This document shows, piece after piece, positions 43,303-52,617 of a stretch of 64,000 nucleotides of DNA. A model generated the notes under the pieces. The model did no database searches and was not told the DNA's origin. It worked only from the letters and a program-made list of their open reading frames with translations. The DNA is taken from assembly GCA_028284235.1 (NCBI GenBank), contig JANQSC010000075.1:1-64000 (forward strand), given 5' to 3'. The stretch is from Opitutaceae bacterium (GTDB taxonomy: Bacteria; Verrucomicrobiota; Verrucomicrobiia; Opitutales; Opitutaceae). The position numbers and the translations under genes were made by a program. Positions within the stretch are counted from its first letter, which is position 1, and each line of letters begins with the position of its first letter.

Positions 43303-44271
43303 ATGTGTCATCGTTTGAGAACCCCCTTGCTTCATTTCCTGTCCGTAATCGCCGTTTTCGCCGCAGCTCACTCCGCCTATTCGGAGGACGAGCTGAGCCA
43401 CGCGGCCCTTTTCGCCCCGAACACAGAGTACCCGTACTTCGAAAACGTATCCTGGCCGTCCGATCCGCCGACCGACGCCTTTAGCCTGCCCGCCGCCCAG
43501 TTCCTCGCGGAGGCCAGCCTCCTCGTCTACGTCAAAGACGAAACTTTCATCGCGGACAAATTGAACAACGCCGGCTTCAGTCAAACGCAGTTCTTCTCGG
43601 AAGAAGGGACTTACGCCTTTCTCGCCATCCGGGACGACGCGCTCGTCGTCTGCTTCCGAGGGAGCGAAACCGCGAATCGAGCCGACTACACGACCGACGC
43701 GAAAGTCGTTCAGAAGCCCTTCCGCGAATACGGGAAAGCACACTCCGGCTTCGTCGAGGCGCTCGACTGGGTAGCGAGCGACATTGAGGCCGCCATCGAG
43801 GCCCTTCCAAGAAGCGACTCGTCCCGTCCCGTCTGGGTCACGGGTCATAGCCTCGGGGCCGCCATTGCGACTCTCTACGGTGTCGATCAACACAAACGCG
43901 TCGCCGCGATCTACCCCATCGGCTCCCCCCGCGTCGGCGGAATCCAATTCGCCAAAAACACCCAGGACCTAGTTGACGTGTATCGAGTTATAAACGACAA
44001 CGACATTGTTCCGCGAATACCTACGCCACCCTTTTACCGACATATCGGCACCCCCTACTTCATCACCTCCGAAGGCGAACTAATCGTCGACCCTCCCTTC
44101 GCGAAAAAATGGGAGAGCCGCCGCAAAGGGCATGCCGACTTGATCGAACGCCTCTACAACGAGCATTGGAGAAAAGGGAATTTCAAAGCCGTCCCTGCCG
44201 ACTACGTCGTGGACCACTCCCCCCGACTCTACGCGGAGGGGCTGCGCAAGGCCGAATTGCAAACGCCATAA
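43303..44271 (+). CDS. Exported class 3 lipase-like hydrolase
   Basis: 322 residues from ATG 43303, after AAAGGG, giving the signal peptide MCHRLRTPLLHFLSVIAVFA. The alpha/beta hydrolase core has ALVVCFRGSET, KAHSGFVEALDWV and the nucleophile Ser183 in VWVTGHSLGAAIATLYG, then IGSPRVGG and VYRVINDNDIVPRIPTPP with the likely acid Asp. It resembles fungal-type class 3 lipases. It ends three bases before the end of the convergent helicase gene. Substrate is unknown. Confidence 0.87.
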   Translation: MCHRLRTPLLHFLSVIAVFAAAHSAYSEDELSHAALFAPNTEYPYFENVSWPSDPPTDAFSLPAAQFLAEASLLVYVKDETFIADKLNNAGFSQTQFFSEEGTYAFLAIRDDALVVCFRGSETANRADYTTDAKVVQKPFREYGKAHSGFVEALDWVASDIEAAIEALPRSDSSRPVWVTGHSLGAAIATLYGVDQHKRVAAIYPIGSPRVGGIQFAKNTQDLVDVYRVINDNDIVPRIPTPPFYRHIGTPYFITSEGELIVDPPFAKKWESRRKGHADLIERLYNEHWRKGNFKAVPADYVVDHSPRLYAEGLRKAELQTP

Positions 44272-44274
44272 ACT

Positions 44275-46071
44275 CTAGCGGTCGGCCCGCTTTTTCTTGA
44301 AAGGACGCTTTCGCTCGCCGGCCCGTTCTTTCTCAGCGTCGAACTTGCGGTTCTTGCTCGCCCGATTCCGCTTCGAAGGCGTATCCATTCGGGAAAGACG
44401 CATTTGGTTTCCTGAAACCCAGGCTCTCTTTAAGACCTGCAATACTTCGCGCGGCATGCCTTCCGGCAGATCCACCGTACTGTAATCCTCGTACAACTCG
44501 ATGCGACCGATGTACTTGCCATCCAGTCCGGCCTCATTGGAAATCGCCCCCACGATATTGCCCGGCTTGACCCCGTGCTTGTAGCCCACCTCCAAGCGAA
44601 ATCGCTCCATCCCCGGACTGGGCGGCATGCGTTTATAGGCACTCTTCTCCCGCGGAGTCCGGCGACCTTCGCCTGGATCGCGCTCCGAACGACCTTCTCG
44701 CGGAGCCCGTTCGCGTTCCTGCTTCTTAGGGACCGACTTTCGCTCCTCCAGGAGCAACGGGGCGTCGCCCTGGGCCAATTTAGCCAGGGCGGCGGCGATC
44801 TCCAAGGACGGAACGTTGCGTTCCTGACGGTACTGCTCGACGATCTCCTTGAAAAAGCCCAATCCGTTCTGCTCCAGGACTTCCGTTATCCGTGTCTTGA
44901 ATTTATCAATACGCTTGTCATTAATGGCCTGCGTCGAAGGCATGTCCATCAATTCGATCTGCTTATTCGTGGCCCGCTCGATTGACTTCAAAAGACGCTT
45001 TTCGCGCGGCGCCACGAACAAGATTGCGTCGCCAGTCCGGCCCGCTCGACCCGTCCGACCGATGCGGTGAATATACGACTCGTTGTCGTGCGGAATATCG
45101 TAGTTCACCACATGGCTCACCCGATCCACGTCCAAACCGCGGGCCGCCACATCCGTCGCCACCAGGATGTCCAGCTTGCCCGACTTCAAGCGTTCGATCG
45201 TTCGCTCCCGCTTGGACTGGGCGATGTCCCCGTTCAGCGCCGTAGCGGCGAACCCCCGAGCTTGCAGCTTTTCAGCCAAGTCCGTAGTTGCGATCTTAGT
45301 ACGGACAAAGATGATCATCGCGTCGAACTCCTCGCCTTCGAGCACACGCGTCAACGCGTCCAGCTTGTGGAGGCCGCTCACCATCCAGTAGCGTTGCCGA
45401 ATGGTCTCGGCCGTCGTCGTCTTAGTCCGGATCTTCACTTCGACCGGGTCGGTCAGGTGACGCTGGGCGATCCGCTTGATCGGTTCCGGAAGCGTTGCCG
45501 AAAACAAGGCCACCTGCCGGTTGTCCGCCGTCCTTTCCATGATCCAGTCGACATCGTCGATAAAACCCATCCGCAACATCTCGTCCGCTTCGTCCAGAAC
45601 AATGCAAGACAGCGACTGCAAATCGATCGTCTCCCGCCGCATGTGGTCCATGACCCGTCCCGGCGTGCCCACTACGACGTGTACCCCGCGGTTGAGCTGG
45701 CGCAGTTGGGCCCGGAAGTCCTGACCGCCGTAGATCGGGACCACGTGGAAGTCCTTCAATCGGCTCGCGTACTTCTGGAACGCTTCCGCCACCTGGATCG
45801 CCAGCTCGCGCGTGGGAGTCAGGACGAGCACCTGCGGCTTCTTGGTCTTGGCGAGATCGATCGTCGACAACAATGGAAGCGCGAACGCAGCGGTCTTGCC
45901 CGTTCCTGTTTGGGCCTGTCCGATAACGTCTTGGTCCTTCAGCACATGGGGGATGACCGCCGCCTGGATCGGCGACGGGAACTCGTAGCCAATCTCCTCC
46001 AGCCCCTTCAATACCGGCTCAGAAAGCCCTAAGTCCTTGAAAACCTGTGTGTTGCCCGTGTCTTCGCTCAT
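44275..46071 (-). CDS. deaD: DEAD-box RNA helicase (DeaD/CsdA type)
   Basis: 598 residues. The Q motif region is VFKDLGLSEPVLKGLEEIGY, Walker A AQTGTGKT (53-60), LTPTRELAIQVAE, the DEAD box in IVLDEADEMLRMGF, SAT in ALFSATLPEP and HRIGRTGRAGRTG. After a charged Arg/Glu-rich linker a DbpA RNA-binding domain follows (FRLEVGYKHGVKPGNIVGAI, ... YIGRIELYEDYSTVDLP), and the tail is Arg/Lys-rich. Likely functions in ribosome assembly and cold adaptation. Confidence 0.95.
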   Translation of the reverse strand: MSEDTGNTQVFKDLGLSEPVLKGLEEIGYEFPSPIQAAVIPHVLKDQDVIGQAQTGTGKTAAFALPLLSTIDLAKTKKPQVLVLTPTRELAIQVAEAFQKYASRLKDFHVVPIYGGQDFRAQLRQLNRGVHVVVGTPGRVMDHMRRETIDLQSLSCIVLDEADEMLRMGFIDDVDWIMERTADNRQVALFSATLPEPIKRIAQRHLTDPVEVKIRTKTTTAETIRQRYWMVSGLHKLDALTRVLEGEEFDAMIIFVRTKIATTDLAEKLQARGFAATALNGDIAQSKRERTIERLKSGKLDILVATDVAARGLDVDRVSHVVNYDIPHDNESYIHRIGRTGRAGRTGDAILFVAPREKRLLKSIERATNKQIELMDMPSTQAINDKRIDKFKTRITEVLEQNGLGFFKEIVEQYRQERNVPSLEIAAALAKLAQGDAPLLLEERKSVPKKQERERAPREGRSERDPGEGRRTPREKSAYKRMPPSPGMERFRLEVGYKHGVKPGNIVGAISNEAGLDGKYIGRIELYEDYSTVDLPEGMPREVLQVLKRAWVSGNQMRLSRMDTPSKRNRASKNRKFDAEKERAGERKRPFKKKRADR

Positions 46072-46261
46072 TTCATTTCATCGACAATTCGACCAGCGAT
46101 CCTCGACAAGGCCCGCAAAAAAGGTCGCGCATTAGGAACCGCATGCCCACGGGCAGCAAGCAGAATCGCCACGCGTCCCCAATCCGGGGCGCAACCGTTT
46201 CATTCGGTCCCGCAATCCCGACATTGACGCACTCCCGCGCCAAAGCGAAGATCGACCGAAA

Positions 46262-47857
46262 ATGAAACGAATTCTCCTGCCCCTCCTAGTCGCTTGCCTA
46301 CCCGTCGTCGCCAGCGCCGCGAAGCCCAACATCGTGCTCGTGATTTCCGACGACATGGGCTATTCCGACCTCGGTTCCTATGGCGGCGAAATTGAGACCC
46401 CTCAGCTCGACGCCCTCGCCGCCAACGGCCTTCGCTTTACCAACTACTACGTCCACAACATGTGCTGGCCCACGCGCGCCAGCCTGCTCACCGGGCTCTA
46501 CCCACGAACCTCCTTGTCCGACGGCTCCGCGGCGGGTGGATTGCACCCCGATCTCACCATGCTCCCGGAAGCGCTCAAATCCGCCGGTTACGCGACATTC
46601 ATGGTCGGCAAGTGGCACCTGTCCGACCCCGCCGAGCCCGACGGGCCGAGCGCTCCCCACAATCGCGGCTTCGACCGATCCTACAGCACCTACTGGGGGA
46701 CCTCCGACTTCTTCGCCCCCGTAAACCTGAACCTGAACGGGGAAGACCGAGATCACGAGTGGCAGGACAATCCGGATTACTACTACACCGACGCGATGAC
46801 CGACTACGCCCTGAAGTTCGTCAAAGAGCACCAGGCCCAACCCGTCGGCAAGGACACTCCCTTCTTTCTCTACGTCGCCTACAACGCTGCCCACTGGCCC
46901 CTCCACGCCAAACCCGAGGACATCGAATACTACAAGGGCAAGTACGCCCAAGGATGGGACGCGCTGCGCGAACAACGCTACCAGCGCATGATCGATCTCG
47001 GCATCATCGACTCCTCCTACACGCTGTCCGACCGCCACCCGGACGTTCCCAGTTGGGAAGAGGAGCCCCACAAAAAATGGCAAGAGCGTCGTATGGAAGT
47101 CTACGCCGCCCAGATCACCTGCATGGACCGCAACATCCGTCGCATCGTCGACCATCTCAAGGAGACCGGCGAACTCGACAACACTCTCTTCATCTACCAG
47201 CACGACAACGGAGGCTGCCAGGTGGAATACCCCCCGGCGCGCACCGGCTCCTGGACCCGGGAATTCACGACCGACGGCAAACGAACCCCGATCACCCCAG
47301 GCAATCTCCCTCACATTCTGCCCGGCCCCCAGAGTTCCTGGCAATCCTACGGCTACGGCTGGGCCAACGCGTCCAACACGCCCTTCCGCCTGTTCAAGCA
47401 GCACGACCACGAAGGCGGCACCCGATCCCCGCTGATTATCTCCTGGCCCGACGGTATCGACGATCGGTTCAACGGTAAACTGAACCATACGCTTTGCCAC
47501 GTCATCGATCTCATGCCCACGCTGCTCGAAATCGTGGACGCTTCCCCGGTCGAGCAGAAACCCCTCCCGTTCGAAGGCCGATCCTTCGCCGCGGCGCTAC
47601 ACGGAGACGACGCCTCGATCCCCCCTCACGACGCCCTCTTCTGGGCCCACAACAAAGGGAAAGCCGTCCGAGTCGGCGACTGGAAACTCGTTTCCGAAAA
47701 CAGGCGTCCCTGGGAACTGTACAATCTCGCAAACGACCCCACTGAACTGGACGACCGAGCCGCGGCCATGCCCGAGAAAGTCGCTCAACTAAAAAAACTC
47801 CACGCCGACTGGGTCGAACGCACCGACCTAGGAGGAAAAAAACAATCGCACCCATGA
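46262..47857 (+). CDS. S1-family sulfatase 1
   Basis: 531 residues with a signal peptide (MKRILLPLLVACLPVVASAA). Metal ligands are in NIVLVISDDMGYSDLGSYGG. The residue to be converted to formylglycine is Cys68 in CWPTRASLLTG, a variant of CxPSR with Thr in place of Ser. GKWHL and a later YQHDNGGC segment match the active site. It removes sulfate from sugars or aryl groups in the periplasm. Its TGA overlaps the ATG of the next sulfatase by four bases. Confidence 0.94.
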   Translation: MKRILLPLLVACLPVVASAAKPNIVLVISDDMGYSDLGSYGGEIETPQLDALAANGLRFTNYYVHNMCWPTRASLLTGLYPRTSLSDGSAAGGLHPDLTMLPEALKSAGYATFMVGKWHLSDPAEPDGPSAPHNRGFDRSYSTYWGTSDFFAPVNLNLNGEDRDHEWQDNPDYYYTDAMTDYALKFVKEHQAQPVGKDTPFFLYVAYNAAHWPLHAKPEDIEYYKGKYAQGWDALREQRYQRMIDLGIIDSSYTLSDRHPDVPSWEEEPHKKWQERRMEVYAAQITCMDRNIRRIVDHLKETGELDNTLFIYQHDNGGCQVEYPPARTGSWTREFTTDGKRTPITPGNLPHILPGPQSSWQSYGYGWANASNTPFRLFKQHDHEGGTRSPLIISWPDGIDDRFNGKLNHTLCHVIDLMPTLLEIVDASPVEQKPLPFEGRSFAAALHGDDASIPPHDALFWAHNKGKAVRVGDWKLVSENRRPWELYNLANDPTELDDRAAAMPEKVAQLKKLHADWVERTDLGGKKQSHP

Positions 47858-49242
47858 ATACACTAATCCAACTCAAAAAAATATCCGTTTTGCGAATACT
47901 CTTCGCCGCGTCCCTCCTTCTCCTCATCCCTCTTTCCCACAGCGCGAGCAAGCCCAACGTAATTATCATCTACACCGACGACCAGGGCACCGTCGACTTA
48001 GGCTGCTACGGAACCTCCGACATCCACACACCCCACATCGACTCCCTCGCCGAGCGCGGCGTTCGCTTTCGTCAGATGTACTCGCCGTCCGCCATCTGTT
48101 CCGCGAGTCGAGCCGGACTCCTGACCGGTCGGTTTCCCGCACGCGCCGGCGTACCCGGAAACGTGAGTTCCCAAGAAGGCGTCCCCGGAATGCCGGGAAG
48201 CCAACTCACGCTAGCGGAACTTATGAAATCCGCCGGCTACACCACGGGCCACATCGGGAAGTGGCATCTTGGATACACGCCCGATACCATGCCCAACGCC
48301 CAAGGATTCGACTATTCCTGGGGACACATGGGCGGCTGCATCGACAACTACTCTCACTTTTTCTACTGGGTCGGACCCAATCGCCACGACCTTTGGCGCA
48401 ACGGTGAACACATCCACGAAGACGGATTCTACTTCCAAGACAGCATGGTCCGGGAAATGAACGGGTTCATCACTCGCAATCGCGACAAGCCGTTCTTCAT
48501 CTACTGGGCGCTCAACTCGCCTCACTACCCGCTCCAAGCCACCGCCAAATGGCGGGAGTACTACAAAGACCTGCCGTCCCCACGCAGCAAATACAACGCC
48601 TTTGTCTCGACCTTGGACGAGCGCATCGGCCAGGTGCTCGACCACATCGAGCAAACCGGACTGACCGAGAACACCCTCATTCTCTTCCAGTCCGACCACG
48701 GCCACTCCACGGAAGAACGGACCTTCCACGGTGGCGGCTCCGCCGGAATCTACCGCGGGGCGAAGGGCTGTCTCTTCGAAGGCGGCATCCGCGTCCCTTC
48801 CGTAGTCGCCCTACCCGGAGTCATTCCCGAAGGCCAAGTCCGCGACCAATTCGTCACCGGAGTCGATTGGTTTCCGACCATGGCCGAACTCTGCGGCATC
48901 GAACTGCCCGACCGGACCATCGACGGCAAGTCTATCAGGGACGTCCTCCTGTCCGACAACGCTCCGACTCCGCACGAGACATTCTACTGGCACCTGGGAA
49001 AGGGTAAGAATCCAGAGTGGGCCGTCCGCGAAGGCGACTGGAAACTGCTCGGCAATCCGGAGGACAATTCCAACAAGGCGCCCATCACCGAAGCCGATCA
49101 GCTCTTTCTCGCCAACCTGGCGATGGACCCGACTGAGATGAAGAATCTTGCGTCGCAGTATCCAGAGGTCGTCGAGCGCCTTTCCGCTCTCCAAAACGAC
49201 TATACGAAGAGTATTCGAGAGACGATTACTGCAGAACAGTGA
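47854..49242 (+). CDS. S1-family sulfatase 2
   Basis: 462 residues with an uncleaved-looking or cleavable leader (ILFAASLLLLIPLSHSAS). Metal site VIIIYTDDQGTVDLGCYG; formylglycine site Cys82 in AICSASRAGLLTG, of the CxAxR type. HIGKWHLGY and LILFQSDHGHSTEERTFHGG follow. AGGAGG lies about 18 bases before the start. It is translationally coupled to sulfatase 1 upstream (ATGA) and to the isomerase-like gene downstream (GTGA). Probably acts on a different sulfate position than its partner, but this cannot be told. Confidence 0.94.
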   Translation: MNTLIQLKKISVLRILFAASLLLLIPLSHSASKPNVIIIYTDDQGTVDLGCYGTSDIHTPHIDSLAERGVRFRQMYSPSAICSASRAGLLTGRFPARAGVPGNVSSQEGVPGMPGSQLTLAELMKSAGYTTGHIGKWHLGYTPDTMPNAQGFDYSWGHMGGCIDNYSHFFYWVGPNRHDLWRNGEHIHEDGFYFQDSMVREMNGFITRNRDKPFFIYWALNSPHYPLQATAKWREYYKDLPSPRSKYNAFVSTLDERIGQVLDHIEQTGLTENTLILFQSDHGHSTEERTFHGGGSAGIYRGAKGCLFEGGIRVPSVVALPGVIPEGQVRDQFVTGVDWFPTMAELCGIELPDRTIDGKSIRDVLLSDNAPTPHETFYWHLGKGKNPEWAVREGDWKLLGNPEDNSNKAPITEADQLFLANLAMDPTEMKNLASQYPEVVERLSALQNDYTKSIRETITAEQ

Positions 49243-50216
49243 ATCGATACACAAATCGAAGGAAGTTCGTAAAAGGCATAAGCCAAGTCGCATTGAGTTC
49301 CACCTTACTCAGCACGACTCAGAGCTCGCTCGGCGAACGGAAACCCGACCCCATTAGTCAGTCTAATCCCAACACATCGAAAATGCTCGCGACTAATATT
49401 TATCCCTGGCTCACATTCTACCGACGACAGGGGCGGGACTTCGAAGCTGATCTCGAAGCGTCTATTAAAGAAGTGAAACAAAGCGGAGCGGATAGTTTTG
49501 AACCGATTCTCAGCACTCCCGAAAAAACTGACCGTCTCGCCGATGTTTTAACCCGCAACGGAGTCGCCATGAATTCCGCCTATGTCAACAGCACGCTCCA
49601 CGAGAAAACGGCGATTCAGACATCCATAGACTCAGTCCTCAAGCTGGCCAACATCGCCCAAGCTCGAATGGGGACGAAAATCATTGTCACCAATCCCAGC
49701 CCGATCCGCTGGGGCGGACCTGAAAATAAGAACGACGATCAGATCCGATTGCAAGGCGAGGCCCTTGGTCAACTCGGCAAAGCCCTCTCTGCCGAAGGCC
49801 TCACACTTGCCTACCATAATCACGATCCGGAACTCCGAATGGCAGCGCGCGAGTTTCACCACATGCTCGCTTCGACCGATCCGGAACACGTGAAATTCTG
49901 CCTGGACTCCCACTGGATATTCCGAGGAGCGGGCGACTCCAACGTCGCCCTCTACGACGCAATTCAACTTTATGGCGATCGAATTGTCGAACTCCATGTC
50001 CGCCAATCGAAAAACGGAGTTTGGACTGAAACCCTAGGTGATGGGGACATCGACTACAGTCTCCTCACCAAAGTCCTAAACGACAAAGGTATTCACCCAC
50101 TTGTGACGATCGAGCAGGCCGTAGAAGACTCCTCGCCCAATACCATGGATGGATTAGCCGCCCATAAGATCTCTCACGCCAGAGCCCGAACTCTATTTGC
50201 TTCCTTACTTTCGTAG
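49239..50216 (+). CDS. Tat-exported TIM-barrel isomerase/epimerase-like protein
   Basis: 325 residues from a GTG that overlaps the sulfatase stop by four bases. The N-terminus NRRKFVKGISQVALSSTLL looks like a Tat signal. The barrel is of the xylose isomerase-like family: GADSFEPILS, LTLAYHNHDPELRMAAREFH, VKFCLDSHWIFRGAG, IVELHVRQSKNGVWTE and HPLVTIEQAVED. Similar proteins in planctomycetes and verrucomicrobia are annotated as sugar phosphate isomerases, though an exported form more likely acts on free sugars. Confidence 0.85.
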   Translation: MNRYTNRRKFVKGISQVALSSTLLSTTQSSLGERKPDPISQSNPNTSKMLATNIYPWLTFYRRQGRDFEADLEASIKEVKQSGADSFEPILSTPEKTDRLADVLTRNGVAMNSAYVNSTLHEKTAIQTSIDSVLKLANIAQARMGTKIIVTNPSPIRWGGPENKNDDQIRLQGEALGQLGKALSAEGLTLAYHNHDPELRMAAREFHHMLASTDPEHVKFCLDSHWIFRGAGDSNVALYDAIQLYGDRIVELHVRQSKNGVWTETLGDGDIDYSLLTKVLNDKGIHPLVTIEQAVEDSSPNTMDGLAAHKISHARARTLFASLLS

Positions 50217-50235
50217 GGCAGTGAGCGTTTCTCAT

Positions 50236-52515
50236 TTACTCGGATTCAAATCCTGAAAACAGATTCAAAATAAAGGGGTCGGCATGTGTTAGGCACGAAG
50301 CGATCGCCCTCTTTTGCTCATCAAGTGAAAGTTCGCCTGACTGAATTTTATGATACAGCGCCAGCGCTTCTTCTACATTTTTCGGACTAAGAGAGGCTTC
50401 GGGGATCAATCTTTCTGGGTTCAATGACCTTATCCAATCGTGCACAATTCGGATACCATCCGTATCCAAAATCTGCGAACCAATCATTGGCATTCGACCC
50501 GCTCCCTGGGTAGCAACGCGATAGTACAAAATCGATCCATACGGGTTCCCTGGATCGATCTGAGGCGCTCCCTCCAAGCCCAAGTAGCCACGGTTTGGCG
50601 CGTGCCCGATCAACTCCAGCTCATCACTCGGCACGGCAATGTTCATCTGAGCGGTCAGTCCCGAGCCTCCGGATACTTTGTGACAATGCGAGCAGTTTGA
50701 ATGCAGCCACGAACGGGCCCGAGACTCGATAGGCTCGGACGTGTCCTTGGGGTTCACGAGGGGCTGGAAGTCCGCCATTTCCACGAACGTATCATCCACT
50801 ATCCCCAGATTCTTGAATCGCAGCAACTGGTCGTCGCGATTCATTTGCCCCGGGAAAAACGCTAACGGCCGATTGAAATTGCTTCCGTGGCAGCGAATGC
50901 ACTCGTCGCGCGACGGAAATCGGTAGGGCTCTCCGAAGATTTCTGTATCCAATCCTTCTTTACTAACCAGTCTGGCGTCCGTCTGCGCTTCGTTCCAACG
51001 GTAGCTGTAGCCCTTCCAGTAGCCATCGAAATGGAGTATCTGCGTCTCGATTCGAAAACCTCCATCGTAAATCGTCTTTGCCAAGACCATGCCATCCGGC
51101 TGAATGTAGTTGATATGCGGCGAGCCGCGGCGATCTTGCACTTGGCTCTCGATTCCGGTCTCGCCCGGCATTGCAACCCAATAGCGCGACTCCCGCCCGT
51201 CCTGCCACATGGGGGCGTTGATAGCGAACTCGTAGACGCCCGGATTGGAAGACTCTTCGCCTAAGCCGCTAAAGAGCCCCGTCTCGCTCAGCAACTCGGG
51301 GAACGGCTCGCTCGATTCCGATGGCGGGTTGACGACGAAGCGCTGCAGCGCGACATCCCGGTCGAGCTCCAAAAACGCGATGTCGCCGCTACGGTCCTGC
51401 CCAAACGTAACAATCGCCTGGCGCGTGTCCGCGATTACTCGATTGTCAACCACCCGTTCGCCATCCCAATCCAGCGCCCACACTTTGCCAGTAACGTAGT
51501 CGCCGTACACATACGACCCCTGAAGATCCGGCAACCGGTCGCTCGTCGAGAAATAGCCGCCCGTGACAGACGCTCCTTGAGAATGGTCGTACGTCGCAGT
51601 CGGCGGCGATATCGGAGTTGGACCCGTTTCCTGATAAGGATTGGTGGGCATCGGCCCCTCATTTACGGACCAGCCATAGTTGCCTCCTTTTTCAACCCGG
51701 TAGATCATCTCCCAGAGCTCCCAACCCACGTCGCCTACCCAAAGATCGCCCGTCTCCGGGTGAAAACAAATCTTCCAGGGATTTCGAAATCCGTAGGCCC
51801 AAATTTCCGGCCGAGCCCCTTCCAGACCGACGAATGGATTGTCTTGGGGAATCCGATACGGCAGTCCCGGATCCTCCCCGTCGATATCGATTCGAAGAAT
51901 CTTCGACGCGATCTGGCCCAAGTCCTGACCCGATCGATGCGGATCTGGCGGTGACGGTGGAACCAGGTCTCCAATCGGCACATACAAAAAACCGTCGGGC
52001 CCAAATTGAATGTCACCGCCCGTATGACCGCTTGCCGAAAAATCCAAAAGCGTTTTCTCGCTGCCGGAAACGACAGCCCCTTCCTCGCCCATCGCGAACT
52101 CGCTCAGCTTCAACCCAAATCCCGGTTGAAGCGTATTCAATGCGTAGTATAGAAAGATCCGTCGATTCTTGGCGTAGTCCGGGTGAAACGCCAATCCTAT
52201 GAGTCGGTTTAAGTTGGGGATGTGCACGTTCATGTCCACAACGAGCTCCGCCACGTCCGGGCGGGCGTCGAAATCTGAAGGCAATCGCCAGATCTTTCCA
52301 AATCGCTCCGTTATAAACAACGCGTCTTCCGACTCGAGCAGCGTGATATCCAATCCTTGATTGAACGTGATGTGCGGCCACACCGCCTCCGCCCGATACT
52401 CAGGCGCCGGCTCCGCCGACCCATGGAAACCCGATAGTGTCCAGGCCTCTCGATCCTCTCCCAACGCGAACGGACACGCCGCCAAACCAACCAGTATGAA
52501 ACGTCTCAGGATCAT
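50236..52515 (-). CDS. PQQ-type glucose/sorbosone dehydrogenase fused to a cytochrome c-like domain
   Basis: 759 residues with a signal peptide. The first roughly 400 residues form a six-bladed propeller of the soluble aldose dehydrogenase type: HITFNQGLDITLLESEDAL, LNRLIGLAFHPDYAKN, SGHTGGDIQFGPDGFLYVPI, EIWAYGFRNPWKICFHPETG. The C-terminal part has two heme motifs, CIRCH (about 539) and CSHCH (about 608), plus a possible Met ligand in GRMPMIG. It likely oxidises a sugar in the periplasm and passes electrons to the fused cytochrome. It is convergent with the isomerase gene. Confidence 0.87.
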   Translation of the reverse strand: MILRRFILVGLAACPFALGEDREAWTLSGFHGSAEPAPEYRAEAVWPHITFNQGLDITLLESEDALFITERFGKIWRLPSDFDARPDVAELVVDMNVHIPNLNRLIGLAFHPDYAKNRRIFLYYALNTLQPGFGLKLSEFAMGEEGAVVSGSEKTLLDFSASGHTGGDIQFGPDGFLYVPIGDLVPPSPPDPHRSGQDLGQIASKILRIDIDGEDPGLPYRIPQDNPFVGLEGARPEIWAYGFRNPWKICFHPETGDLWVGDVGWELWEMIYRVEKGGNYGWSVNEGPMPTNPYQETGPTPISPPTATYDHSQGASVTGGYFSTSDRLPDLQGSYVYGDYVTGKVWALDWDGERVVDNRVIADTRQAIVTFGQDRSGDIAFLELDRDVALQRFVVNPPSESSEPFPELLSETGLFSGLGEESSNPGVYEFAINAPMWQDGRESRYWVAMPGETGIESQVQDRRGSPHINYIQPDGMVLAKTIYDGGFRIETQILHFDGYWKGYSYRWNEAQTDARLVSKEGLDTEIFGEPYRFPSRDECIRCHGSNFNRPLAFFPGQMNRDDQLLRFKNLGIVDDTFVEMADFQPLVNPKDTSEPIESRARSWLHSNCSHCHKVSGGSGLTAQMNIAVPSDELELIGHAPNRGYLGLEGAPQIDPGNPYGSILYYRVATQGAGRMPMIGSQILDTDGIRIVHDWIRSLNPERLIPEASLSPKNVEEALALYHKIQSGELSLDEQKRAIASCLTHADPFILNLFSGFESE

Positions 52516-52617
52516 TCAGATTCCTTTCATCAGGGAAACACAGCTCGTAGGCAAGCTTCGTCAACTCGTCGATTCGCACGCTTGCCCTCCGCCAGCGCGC
52601 ATGAGACAATTCCTCGC

